This document shows, piece by piece, positions 47,499 through 57,268 of a DNA stretch of 61,248 nt. The translations under genes were made by a program, and so were the position numbers. Source of the DNA: Azotobacter beijerinckii (GTDB lineage Bacteria > Pseudomonadota > Gammaproteobacteria > Pseudomonadales > Pseudomonadaceae); the NCBI RefSeq assembly GCF_900110885.1, contig NZ_FOFJ01000023.1:1-61248 (forward strand), given 5' to 3'. Position 1 is the stretch's first letter; each line of letters starts with the position of its first letter. The notes beneath the pieces are model-generated. The model did no database searches, was not told the origin of the DNA, and saw nothing but the letters and a program-made list of their open reading frames with translations.

Positions 47499-48755
47499 TT
47501 ACTTGCCGTAGACCGGCAGCCGGGTGCAGATCGCCTTGACCTTCTCGCGCACCGCGTCGACCACCGACTCGTCGCCCATGTTCTGCAGGATGTCGCAGAT
47601 CCAGCCGGCCAGCTCGCGGCACTCGGCCTCGCCGAAACCGCGGGTGGTGACCGCCGGCGTGCCGATGCGCAGGCCCGAGGTGACGAAGGGCGAGCGCGGG
47701 TCGTTGGGCACGGCGTTCTTGTTGACGGTGATGAAGGCGCGACCCAGGGCGGCGTCCGCGTCCTTGCCGGTGATGTCCTGCTTGATCAGGCTGAGCAGGA
47801 ACAGGTGGTTCTCGGTGCCGCCGGAGACCACGTCGAAGCCGCGCTCGACGAACACCTGGGCCATGGCCTGGGCGTTCTTCACCACCTGCTGCTGGTAGGC
47901 CTTGAACTCGGGGGTCAGGGCTTCCTTGAAGCACACCGCCTTGGCGGCGATCACGTGCATCAGCGGGCCGCCCTGGCCGCCCGGGAACACCGCGGAATTC
48001 AGCTTCTTCTCGATCTCTTCGTTGGCCTTGGCCAGGATCAGGCCGCCGCGCGGGCCGCGCAGGGTCTTGTGGGTGGTGGTGGTGACCACGTCGGCGAAGG
48101 GGACCGGGTTCGGGTACACGCCGGCGGCGACCAGGCCGGCCACGTGGGCCATGTCGACGAACAGGTAGGCACCGACCTTGTCGGCGATGGCGCGGAAGCG
48201 CGGGAAGTCCAGCACCTGCGAGTAGGCGGAGAAGCCGGCGATGATCATCTTCGGCTGGTGCTCGACGGCCAGGCGCTCGACCTCGTCGTAGTCGATCAGG
48301 CCGGTTTCCGGGTTCAGGCCGTACTGCACGGCGTGGTAGATCTTGCCGGAGAAGTTGACGCTGGCGCCGTGGGTCAGGTGGCCGCCGTGGGCCAGGCTCA
48401 TGCCCAGCACGGTGTCGCCCGGCTTGACCAGCGCCTGGAACACCGCGGCGTTGGCCTGGGAGCCGGCATGGGGCTGGACGTTGGCGTAGTCGGCGCCGAA
48501 CAGCGCCTTGGCACGGTCGATGGCCAGTTGCTCGACCACGTCGACGAACTCGCAGCCGCCGTAGTAGCGCTTGCCCGGGTAGCCTTCGGCGTACTTGTTG
48601 GTGAGCACCGACCCCTGGGCTTCCATCACCGCCGGGCTGGTGTAGTTCTCGGAGGCGATCAGCTCGATGTGATCTTCCTGACGCTGGGCTTCTTGCTCCA
48701 TGGCGGCGAACAGGTCGGCATCGTAGCGAGCGAGAGTCAAATCACGGCTGAACAT
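47499..48755 (-). CDS. glyA: Serine hydroxymethyltransferase
   Basis: 418 residues. PLP enzyme interconverting serine and glycine with tetrahydrofolate, the main source of one-carbon units. The Schiff-base lysine is in [30 protein letters not shown] and [15 protein letters not shown] are typical. A TAGAAT sequence on the minus strand 47 bp upstream (48807-48802) is a candidate -10. A terminator follows 17 bp past the stop. Confidence 0.97.
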   Translation of the reverse strand: MFSRDLTLARYDADLFAAMEQEAQRQEDHIELIASENYTSPAVMEAQGSVLTNKYAEGYPGKRYYGGCEFVDVVEQLAIDRAKALFGADYANVQPHAGSQANAAVFQALVKPGDTVLGMSLAHGGHLTHGASVNFSGKIYHAVQYGLNPETGLIDYDEVERLAVEHQPKMIIAGFSAYSQVLDFPRFRAIADKVGAYLFVDMAHVAGLVAAGVYPNPVPFADVVTTTTHKTLRGPRGGLILAKANEEIEKKLNSAVFPGGQGGPLMHVIAAKAVCFKEALTPEFKAYQQQVVKNAQAMAQVFVERGFDVVSGGTENHLFLLSLIKQDITGKDADAALGRAFITVNKNAVPNDPRSPFVTSGLRIGTPAVTTRGFGEAECRELAGWICDILQNMGDESVVDAVREKVKAICTRLPVYGK

Positions 48756-49059
48756 GGCAATCCCCTGGGTTCGGCTGGGCGGTAAATTAAAGAGGGCGTA
48801 AATTCTACCCTATCCATGCCGGGCCGGCACATGAAACGCGATCAAGCGTGGGCGAATCCGGCTCATCCCGAAGGCCACGAGGCAAAGCCGCTCGCCGCTC
48901 GCGGCGCGCCCTCGGCTGGTTTGCCCGGCGCATTTCGGGTAGCTTTGCCGGCATGCGCGGGGGACCGGGCAGCCGGTGTCACTGAGCTGTCGCGGATCGC
49001 CGTTCGTCCGCGCCCCCGTCCGCTATGTTTCCACTTCCTGGTCGAAACCAAGGTCATCC
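48756..49059. other. glyA-ettA divergent intergenic region
   Basis: 304 bp. On the minus strand GGGTAGAATTT is a possible glyA -10. Nothing protein-like is visible on either strand and I find no confident ettA promoter. The ettA ATG is at 49060. Confidence 0.45.
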
Positions 49060-50724
<1,665 letters not shown>

Positions 50725-50748
50725 CCGTCGCCGTCGCGATACGCCGCC

Positions 50749-50789
50749 CAGCAAAAAGCCCCGCGCCGAATGGCCGGGGCTTTTTGCTG
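50749..50789. terminator. Bidirectional Rho-independent terminator
   Basis: CAGCAAAAAGCCCCG (50749-50763) pairs with CGGGGCTTTTTGCTG (50775-50789), a 15-bp stem, with A-run and T-run inside the arms. Serves ettA and the minus-strand DUF6156-like gene. Confidence 0.9.
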
Positions 50790-50844
50790 GTGCCTGCGGG
50801 AGAAGGGACAACCCGCCGGGTGGCGGCGTGGCCCGGCCTCCGAT

Positions 50845-50867
50845 GGCGGGTTACAACCCGTCCTACG
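50845..50867. repeat. REP-like half unit (copy 3)
   Basis: GGCGGGTTACAACCCGTCCTACG, written here only as its outer parts (GGCGGGTT and AACCCGTCCTACG), resembles one arm of the repeats at 9979 and 46263. Its CTA triplet at 50863-50865 provides the stop codon of the minus-strand DUF6156-like gene. Confidence 0.55.
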
Positions 50868-51162
50868 CCGGCTGGCCGTTCTCGTCGAAGTTCAGCACCG
50901 TGACCTCGTCGTCGGCGTCGGTGATCTCGGCCTGGCACAGGGCGCCGTTGACGTGGTAGCGGTAGACGTGCTGCAGCTCCAGTTCGCCATAGACGATCTT
51001 CTCCATCTTGATCAGGCGTTCCTGTTCGTCGAAGTGGCCGCGGAAGAAGGTGTTGCGGTTGTGGAGACCGGCCTCGTCGAGTTCGTTCATCAGCTTCAGC
51101 GGCAGCTTGACGCCGCTGTAGGTGACGAAGTGGCGGCAGGTGCCGGAAGCTTCGCTGCTCAT
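50863..51162 (-). CDS. DUF6156-like small protein
   Basis: 99 residues from the ATG at 51162, with GAGAGGAAAA just upstream. The body HFVTYSGVKLPLKLMNELDE and YHVNGALCQAEITDADDE recalls the DUF6156 family found in pseudomonads and relatives. No signal or helix of membrane type. Function unknown. Its stop codon comes from a REP-like repeat, so the last few residues may have been reshaped by that insertion. Divergent from the OsmC-like gene. Confidence 0.65.
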   Translation of the reverse strand: MSSEASGTCRHFVTYSGVKLPLKLMNELDEAGLHNRNTFFRGHFDEQERLIKMEKIVYGELELQHVYRYHVNGALCQAEITDADDEVTVLNFDENGQPA

Positions 51163-51407
51163 TTTTCCTCTCGTTCGTGTGGTTTTCGGAGGGCGCGATG
51201 ATCGCACAAAGCGCGGGCTATGCGGCATGGCGCGGGCCGGTGTCGGTCGGGGGCGGGGCGACGAAGCGGGCTGGCCGGAATGCCGGGGAGCGGCTAATAC
51301 GCTGTATGACCGCCTTGGCGGTTTTTCCGAGGCCTGGGCGTTCGGTGCGCGTGCAGTCGCGCCTCGGCCCGGCCATCGATCCAGTGTCACGGCAGGGGAG
51401 AACAACG

Positions 51408-51968
51408 ATGGCAGCAGAAACGAGCGTCAGTCATGTGAACGGCATCGACCTGGAGGTCCTCAAGGCCACCATCGGCGCCATCCAGCGGGACCCCGCCCTC
51501 GGCGCCTGCCGGTTTCGGGCGCGCAACCGCTGGCTCGGCGCCACACGCAACTGCAGCACGATTGCCGGCTTCCACGGCGCCGGGCAAGAGATTGTCCACC
51601 AGCAGGCATTCGAGCTGCACGCGGACGAACCCGCCGTGTTGGCCGGAGAAGATCGGGCGGCCAATCCGGTCGAGCATCTGCTCAACGCCCTGGCCGGTTG
51701 CATCACCACCAGCATGGTCGCCCATGCGGCCGTGCGCGGCATCCAGATCGACGAGCTGGAGTCGGAGCTGGAGGGCGACATCGACCTGCGCGGCTTTCTC
51801 GGATTGGACCCCGGCGTGCCCAAGGGCTACACGAGTATCCGCGTGAAGTTCCGGGTGAAGACCGCCCCGGAAAACATCGTGCAGCTGAAGGAGTTGGCGG
51901 CCTTTTCGCCGGTCTACAACACCCTGATCCAGGGCGCCAAGGTGGATATCGACATCGAGGCGCGCTGA
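51408..51968 (+). CDS. OsmC/Ohr-superfamily protein lacking the second cysteine
   Basis: 186 residues from the ATG at 51408 (AGGGGAG 7 bases upstream). OsmC-type fold, with the first redox cysteine Cys98 in LLNALAGCITTSM. The second cysteine, usually in a CPV-type motif, is replaced by Ser167 (AAFSPVYNTLIQ). Without it the usual intramolecular disulfide cannot form, so a classical peroxidase cycle is doubtful unless an external thiol resolves. A YhfA-like or structural role is an alternative. Confidence 0.85.
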   Translation: MAAETSVSHVNGIDLEVLKATIGAIQRDPALGACRFRARNRWLGATRNCSTIAGFHGAGQEIVHQQAFELHADEPAVLAGEDRAANPVEHLLNALAGCITTSMVAHAAVRGIQIDELESELEGDIDLRGFLGLDPGVPKGYTSIRVKFRVKTAPENIVQLKELAAFSPVYNTLIQGAKVDIDIEAR

Positions 51969-52077
51969 AGGCCGGCGCGCGGAGATTGCGCGCCGGACCG
52001 CGCTTCCGGCAAGCTGCGCCGCCGACGGGCCGGGCGTTCCCGGCCCCATGCGGATATTTTTCGGAGCGAGACGGCAC

Positions 52078-52476
52078 ATGCTTTCCAAACTCCTGATCGG
52101 CCTGCTCGGGCCACTGCTCAAGGCGCTTCTCGGCAGGGTCCTGGACGAGTTCTCCGACTGGCTGTTCGACAGGTTCAAGGCGGTCCTCCGCCGGCGCCAG
52201 GCGGAAAACCTCGGCCAGGCCGAGGCTCGGGCCGCGCAGGCGGACGAGCGGGCACGCCAGGCCGGCACGCCGGGCGAGGCGCACGAGCAGGAAGCGGTCG
52301 CCCGGGTCTGGCGCGAAGTGGCGGAAATGCTCCGCCAGGAGAACGAGGCGCTGAAGGCGGAGCTGGAGGATGTGCGGCGCAGCGCCGACCGTCAGGCGCA
52401 GCAGGCGCTGGCCGCCTTGCCGCTCGAGGCTGGCCAGCGCCCGGTCGGGGGCGCGAAGGCGGGGAGCGAACCATGA
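52078..52476 (+). CDS. Membrane-associated coiled-coil hypothetical protein
   Basis: 132 residues from the ATG at 52078. An earlier ATG at 52048 would add ten residues, and GCGAG before 52078 supports the shorter form. N-terminal amphipathic/hydrophobic stretch MLSKLLIGLLGPLLKALLGR, then a long charged helical region with heptad-like EVAEMLRQENEALKAELEDV (about 80-110). No known family. Overlaps the next gene by 4 nt, so the two form an operon. Confidence 0.6.
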   Translation: MLSKLLIGLLGPLLKALLGRVLDEFSDWLFDRFKAVLRRRQAENLGQAEARAAQADERARQAGTPGEAHEQEAVARVWREVAEMLRQENEALKAELEDVRRSADRQAQQALAALPLEAGQRPVGGAKAGSEP

Positions 52477-52994
52477 TCGTCGGCGAGGCGGAGGCGCTCG
52501 CCTTCATCGAGGGGTACAAGCATCTCATGCTGGAAGTCCTCGGGCCGGAGGAGGCCGCGGGCGGTCGGGACATTCGGACGCTACTCGCGGCCGGCCGGAA
52601 GCGATACCTGGCCGATCCTTCCCGGCTCGAGCGTGCCTTGGAGGGGCTGGCGGGCAAGTCGATAACGGTGCCGCCGGAGGTGCTGGCCGCCGTGCGCAGC
52701 CTCGAGGTCAAGGCATGGGTCTATCTGCGGGATACCCGGGCCTATTCCATCTTCATCGACCCGGATGGCCAGGCCGCCTACGGCGTGCTGGGCCTGACGC
52801 AACGTCTTCGCGACATCCTGGGCGACTCGGGAGCCGTCGTGGAAACCGGACTCATGTGCTACGGCGGCCGCTATGTGACCGATGCTCTCGTGACCCGGCT
52901 GGTCTGGCTCGGGCGCGGTTATCGGCAGAAGTTCACCACCCGGCTGGGCGAGTTGCGGGCACAGGGAAAGTTCTGCACCCGCTGCCCGGCTTGA
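52473..52994 (+). CDS. Hypothetical protein of an unknown two-gene unit
   Basis: 173 residues, ATG at 52473 inside the preceding stop codon. Mostly helical, no signal or membrane segment. Segments such as LMLEVLGPEEAAGGRDIRTLL and VYLRDTRAYSIFIDPDGQAA suggest a compact domain, with a C-terminal Cys pair (CTRC). Family not recognised. Co-translated with the coiled-coil protein, so a joint role is likely, but I cannot name it. Confidence 0.6.
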   Translation: MIVGEAEALAFIEGYKHLMLEVLGPEEAAGGRDIRTLLAAGRKRYLADPSRLERALEGLAGKSITVPPEVLAAVRSLEVKAWVYLRDTRAYSIFIDPDGQAAYGVLGLTQRLRDILGDSGAVVETGLMCYGGRYVTDALVTRLVWLGRGYRQKFTTRLGELRAQGKFCTRCPA

Positions 52995-53206
52995 GGCCGT
53001 GTAAAAACTGCTGCAACCGGCCATGCTGCGTTGGGGTCGGCACTCGGAGTGCCATGTAAGCTGGGTAGCTTCGCCTGATTGCGCTTTGCCTAGCTCGGCC
53101 TTTGCTCGCTACGTGTTCGCACGGCCTGCATTGTTCGGTATGCGGGAATCATCTGCCCGAAGCGAAGTGCTGACGCAGGTCACGACAATGCAGCATGATG
53201 CTCCTG
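52993..53206. mobile_element. Possible insertion-sequence scar
   Basis: Starts GAGGCCGTGTAAAAAC, which resembles the terminal sequence of common pseudomonad insertion-sequence ends, and continues with the short palindrome GGCACTCGGAGTGCC near 53040. No transposase frame and no matching second end are visible. A mobile relic is suggested but not proven. Confidence 0.35.
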
Positions 53207-53272
53207 CCGTGAGCGAGTGACCGTGCTGCCCCCCGCCTTCGGATCTGCCGAGACCTGACAAGGAGCGTTTCC

Positions 53273-54076
53273 ATGGATCGTATTCACCTCTTCGAGTGGG
53301 AAGACCAGGAGTGGTTTCCCGAGCTGTTTCGCGATTTCATCACCGACCACCTGGCCTTCTACATGGGGCGGGCATACCGTGCGGTCGTCCCGCAACTGGC
53401 CGAGGCAATGAAATCGACGGAGCAGACGTCGATCGTGGATCTCTGTTCGGGGGGTGGAGGGCCGATTCCCGCGCTCCTGCCTGCAATCGCGCAGGAGGCC
53501 GGTCGCCCCGTTTCCGCCACCTTGACCGACTTGTACCCGAACGCCTCGGCCGTCGAGAGGATCAATGTGCAGGTGGATGGAGCGGTCAGGTATCGCGCGG
53601 AGTCCACGAATGCTATGAATTGCCCCGAGTCGCTGCGGGGATTCCGGACGATATTTACCGGCTTCCATCACTTTCGTCCGGAGAGTGCGAAGAGAATCCT
53701 GGCCGATGCGGTGCGGAGAAAAGCCCCGATCGCGGTGTTCGAGGCCCAGGAGCGCAGCCTCTGGCGAATACTCACGGTTCCCATCCTCCTGTTGCTCGGC
53801 AGTCTCATCTTTACGCCTTTTGTCGGGCGCCTGACTTTCAAGCGCTTCTTCTTCACCTACGTCATACCGCTGGCACCTTTCTTCATCGCATTCGACGGCG
53901 TCGTTTCCTGCTTCAGAACCTACACGCCCAAGGAACTCGAGCAGCTCACCGAGGGCCTGGATCGGGATAGCTACCGGTGGGAGACCGGGCGGTATTGGAC
54001 ATCCGATCTGCTGATCGGCCCCTACCGGATTACCTACCTGATCGGGACGCCGGTAGCGGAGTCCGGAGCCGCCTGA
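53273..54076 (+). CDS. SAM-dependent methyltransferase with membrane helices
   Basis: 267 residues, ATG at 53273 with AAGGAG upstream. Class I methyltransferase motif I in IVDLCSGGGGP (54-64), then an acidic loop TLTDLYPNASA. Two hydrophobic segments, ILTVPILLLLGSLIFTPFVG and FFFTYVIPLAPFFIAF (about 165-215), suggest anchoring. The substrate is unknown. Base composition is visibly more AT-rich than its neighbours, which with the adjacent scar suggests horizontal transfer. Confidence 0.8.
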   Translation: MDRIHLFEWEDQEWFPELFRDFITDHLAFYMGRAYRAVVPQLAEAMKSTEQTSIVDLCSGGGGPIPALLPAIAQEAGRPVSATLTDLYPNASAVERINVQVDGAVRYRAESTNAMNCPESLRGFRTIFTGFHHFRPESAKRILADAVRRKAPIAVFEAQERSLWRILTVPILLLLGSLIFTPFVGRLTFKRFFFTYVIPLAPFFIAFDGVVSCFRTYTPKELEQLTEGLDRDSYRWETGRYWTSDLLIGPYRITYLIGTPVAESGAA

Positions 54077-54215
54077 TCCGCCGCTCGGCCCTCCAGGGCG
54101 GAGCGGGCGTCGTTTCGAGCCGCCGCCGCTGGGCTCCCGAGCCATGGGGGCCGGCAGCGGGATGTGCCTCGGTTCGGGCGCCGTGACAAAACCTCGACTA
54201 CTGCGCCCGGCGCCT

Positions 54216-56078
54216 TCAATAGTGATACCAGCGCAGCTGCAGGCTCACCTCGCTGGCCGGCGAGGCCTGCTGGCTGAATTCGCGACGGGCGGACAGGCGC
54301 AGGCCGAGGTTGTCGGCGATTTCCCAGTGTTGGGCGAGGCCCAGCGTGCGACGTACCTCGCCGTTGTGGAAGTAGTCGGCACCCGCCTCTAGGCCGAGGT
54401 TGCCGAGCGGGTTGCGCCACAGTAGCCCGGCATCGAAGCCGGCCGCGGGGCTGATGAAGGCGGCGAAGTCCTCGTTCTGCTCCAGCCGGGTGGTGGCCAG
54501 GACGAAGCCGACCAGGCTCTCGTCGAGTTGCCAGGTGGAGCCGATACCGCCGCTCAGGTGGCCGACCAACTGTTCGTTGTCGTGGCGGCCCTTGCCGATG
54601 ACCCGCTCCAGCCCGCTGCCGACCTGCCAGGACCAGGGGGAAAGCAGGGCGCTGCGTGGGGTCAGCGAGCGGATGTTGGCCAGGTCCAGCTGCTGCAGCT
54701 GCCAGTGGTTGCCCTCGTATTGGCGCAGCTTAAGCTGGGCGATCTCGATCTGCGCGCCGAGGGGGAAGCCGTCGAGGTTGTCCTGCAGGTCGTGGTAGGC
54801 CATGCGCAGGCCGTATTCGGCGAAGCTGCGCTGCTCGCGGTTGCCGAAGGCGAGCTGCCAGGTACGCGACGGGTGGCCGTTTTCCGGCGGCACGGGGCGC
54901 GCCACGGCGAGGCGCGGCGGCGGGTTGCGGTTGATCGCCTGCAGTAGGCGATGGCTGTCGCGGGCGCTGGCCTCGTCGCGCTCCTCGCCGCTCTTGCGGT
55001 AGCGGATCAGCCGGTAGGCGGCGTCCAGGATCTGCGCCTGGCGCCCGGTCGGCAACGCCTGGAAGGCCGGGCTGGCGAGCGGGGCGCTGTCCTCGGCCAG
55101 GCGCCGCGTCCAGTCCCGCTCCGCCTGGCTCAGCGGTGCGGCGCGCTCGAGCAGCTCCTTCTCCCGCGAGGGGCGGTAGTCGACGCTCTCGATCAGCCCG
55201 GCCTGCTCCACCGCGCGCACGGTGTCGGCGGGGATGGCGGTGAGGGAAAAGCCTTTGGTCAACTCCAGGCCCGGGCGGGCGATGTCCAGCAGTTCCAGCA
55301 GGCGGTAGGAGCAGTTTTCGTCGAAGAAGTAGTAGTCGAACTGGATCTGCCGAAGTTCCCAGACGTGCTCGACCATCCGCCCGGTTTCCTCGGCGGTGAG
55401 GTTCAGCCGGTATTCCCAGAGGTCGCGGTTTTCCAGGCGGCTGTACTCGGTCAGCTTTTCCCGGTAGGGCAGCAGGGCGAAGAGGCCGGGGTAGCCGCCC
55501 ATCAGGCCTTTCCAGGCGTAGAGGATGCTGTTGTCGCTGCCTTCGATGTAGGCGCCGAAGTTCAGCGCATAGCTGAGCAGGGCGCTGCCCTGGGTGTCGA
55601 TGCCGGCCGGGTCGATGCGCAGCAGGGTGTGGCCGAACATCGACGAGGGGCTGTTCAGGTAGGCGGCGGGAAATACCAGCACGGTGCTGTGCGGGGCGAT
55701 CTCGGCGTACCAGTCGGCATATTCGCGGCACTGTGGCTGCGGCAGGTCGTTCAGGATCAGGCGTTCGCGCAGCCAGCGGGTACGCGCCGGAAAGCGGCAC
55801 TGCGGATGGCGGTCGGCGAGACCCGGCTCTCGGTAGAGGGCGGCGAGGGTGGCGGCGAGTTCCGCGGCCGGGTCGCGCTCGCCCCGTTCGGCGAAGAAGA
55901 AGGCGTCGTCGTCGACATGGCTGCGCCAGCCGCCCAGCCGGTCGCGCTGGTAGTGGCCGAGGGCGAGCCAGAAGGGGGCGGAGGCCAGCTCGTGCAGGCG
56001 CGTATCGGACAGCGGCGGAGCGGCCTGGAGCATCGCGCAGGCGCAGCCCAGCAGCAGGGGAAGCAGGCGTTTGAGCAT
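54216..56078 (-). CDS. DUF4105 (Lnb-type N-terminal domain) periplasmic protein
   Basis: 620 residues. Signal peptide MLKRLLPLLLGCACAMLQA. A permuted papain-like N-terminal domain with SSMFGHTLLRIDPA and FDENCSYRLLELLD supplies His and Cys of a cysteine-protease-like pocket. The C-terminal half (about 400-620) contains many beta-strand-like segments ending SLQLRWYHY and may be an outer-membrane barrel. 64 bp downstream of the DUF3015 gene. Role unknown. Confidence 0.85.
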   Translation of the reverse strand: MLKRLLPLLLGCACAMLQAAPPLSDTRLHELASAPFWLALGHYQRDRLGGWRSHVDDDAFFFAERGERDPAAELAATLAALYREPGLADRHPQCRFPARTRWLRERLILNDLPQPQCREYADWYAEIAPHSTVLVFPAAYLNSPSSMFGHTLLRIDPAGIDTQGSALLSYALNFGAYIEGSDNSILYAWKGLMGGYPGLFALLPYREKLTEYSRLENRDLWEYRLNLTAEETGRMVEHVWELRQIQFDYYFFDENCSYRLLELLDIARPGLELTKGFSLTAIPADTVRAVEQAGLIESVDYRPSREKELLERAAPLSQAERDWTRRLAEDSAPLASPAFQALPTGRQAQILDAAYRLIRYRKSGEERDEASARDSHRLLQAINRNPPPRLAVARPVPPENGHPSRTWQLAFGNREQRSFAEYGLRMAYHDLQDNLDGFPLGAQIEIAQLKLRQYEGNHWQLQQLDLANIRSLTPRSALLSPWSWQVGSGLERVIGKGRHDNEQLVGHLSGGIGSTWQLDESLVGFVLATTRLEQNEDFAAFISPAAGFDAGLLWRNPLGNLGLEAGADYFHNGEVRRTLGLAQHWEIADNLGLRLSARREFSQQASPASEVSLQLRWYHY

Positions 56079-56142
56079 GAAGGGATGGGGGATCGGACAG
56101 AGGTGCCCGCCGGGGCGGGCACGAGGCGGCGCAGGGCCGGGA

Positions 56143-56631
56143 TCAGGCCTGCTCGGCGTATTTGGCCAGGCGGGTGTCTTTCTTCAGTACGGCGAGGGTG
56201 GCGTTGTGTACGTCCTTGGCGGTGACGTCGGCGGAGCTGAAGATTTCCGCGAAGTGCTCGTGGGTCACGGCGGCGAAGCGGGCGCGGTCTTCCGGCGGTA
56301 CGCCGAGCAACACGGCGTAGGTGGTCAGGGCTTCGCCTTCGCCCTTGGCCATGTCCTCGGACAGCTCGTCCATGATGCTGCCCAGCACCAGCATCGGCTT
56401 GCCCGTATAGGTCAGGGCGCCGTCGGTGCGACAGCCGTTGGTGCCGGAGGTCATGCCGAAGGTGGCGTTGCCCGAGGAGCCGTTGGTGGTCGAGGCGACT
56501 AGGTGCGTGGCCGTGCCGCGCTGTCCCTTGAACAGCATGTTGCCCCAGCCGCAGCTTGGGCCGCCCGGCGCTTCGGCGAGGGCGTTGAGGGAGACGGTGG
56601 CGAGCAGGGAACCCAACAGAATCCTTTTCAT
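56143..56631 (-). CDS. DUF3015-family exported protein
   Basis: 162 residues from the ATG at 56631. A start six codons earlier (56649) is possible. Signal peptide MKRILLGSLLATVSLNALA. Typical DUF3015 sequence GPSCGWGNMLFKGQRGTATH and GNATFGMTSGTNGCRT. Periplasmic, unknown role, co-directional with the DUF4105 gene and probably co-transcribed. Confidence 0.88.
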   Translation of the reverse strand: MKRILLGSLLATVSLNALAEAPGGPSCGWGNMLFKGQRGTATHLVASTTNGSSGNATFGMTSGTNGCRTDGALTYTGKPMLVLGSIMDELSEDMAKGEGEALTTYAVLLGVPPEDRARFAAVTHEHFAEIFSSADVTAKDVHNATLAVLKKDTRLAKYAEQA

Positions 56632-56818
56632 CGATGATCTCTTCTTCATGTGGAAAAACGGACCGGTCCTGGCCGGCCGGTGCGCAGCATTTTGCAATGC
56701 CGTGGGGCTGTCAAGGCGGCTGCCCCAATGGTGGTTGGGGCGCTTGATGCAGGTCACTGCATATCGCTCAGTCTGGGCCACACTGAACATGAGTATGGTC
56801 GATTCCAGGGAGCCGAAT

Positions 56819-57145
56819 ATGTCCGATGCCTTCGATCCACGGGGCGCTCTCGAGCGCCTGTATCGGGAGTATCGCCAGCGGGCCGAGGCCATTCGTGGCG
56901 ATCTCGGTCTGCTGCATGACTCGGACGCCGTCGAGCAGGCGGGCGAGCGGCAGAACGACGATGTGCTGCACGCTCTGCTGGCCGAGGCCGAGGAGGGCCT
57001 GCGCCAAGTCGAGCAGGCCCGCCGGCGGCTGGCGGAGGGGCGCTACGGTGTGTGCCGGCGCTGCGGTCAGCCCGTCGAGCCGGCGCGACTGGCCGCGTTG
57101 CCGGCCGCCGAGCTGTGCCTGCACTGCGCGGGGCTGGAGCGCTGA
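56819..57145 (+). CDS. DksA/TraR-type zinc-finger protein
   Basis: 108 residues from the ATG at 56819, with GGGAG and 6-nt spacing. The earlier in-frame ATG lacks that site. N-terminal coiled coil with tip HDSDAVEQAG and the C4 zinc finger Cys79/82/100/103 (CRRC, CLHC). Short relative of DksA that may bind the RNA polymerase secondary channel. The canonical DxxDxA tip is approximated by DSDA. Upstream of the Lon-like gene. Confidence 0.88.
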   Translation: MSDAFDPRGALERLYREYRQRAEAIRGDLGLLHDSDAVEQAGERQNDDVLHALLAEAEEGLRQVEQARRRLAEGRYGVCRRCGQPVEPARLAALPAAELCLHCAGLER

Positions 57146-57268
57146 GGCGGTGGCCGCTTGCGCGCGAGGCTTCGCCGAGGCGCCTTGCGGCGGGTCGGTG
57201 CGAAGGCCAGAATGGCGACTGTTTTTCCCCTCTCCGCGGCCTTTGGCCGCCCGATGTAAGGACTCCCG

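Noticed and set aside
46272..48785. An 837-codon plus-strand open frame over the CobW gene and antisense to glyA
   Set aside because: The CobW and GlyA proteins have full motifs in the other frames. This frame has none.
52078..52994. Phage lysis cassette
   Set aside because: Small hydrophobic protein plus overlapping partner is reminiscent of holin/Rz pairs, but there is no endolysin, tail or structural gene, and neither protein carries a spanin or lysozyme motif.
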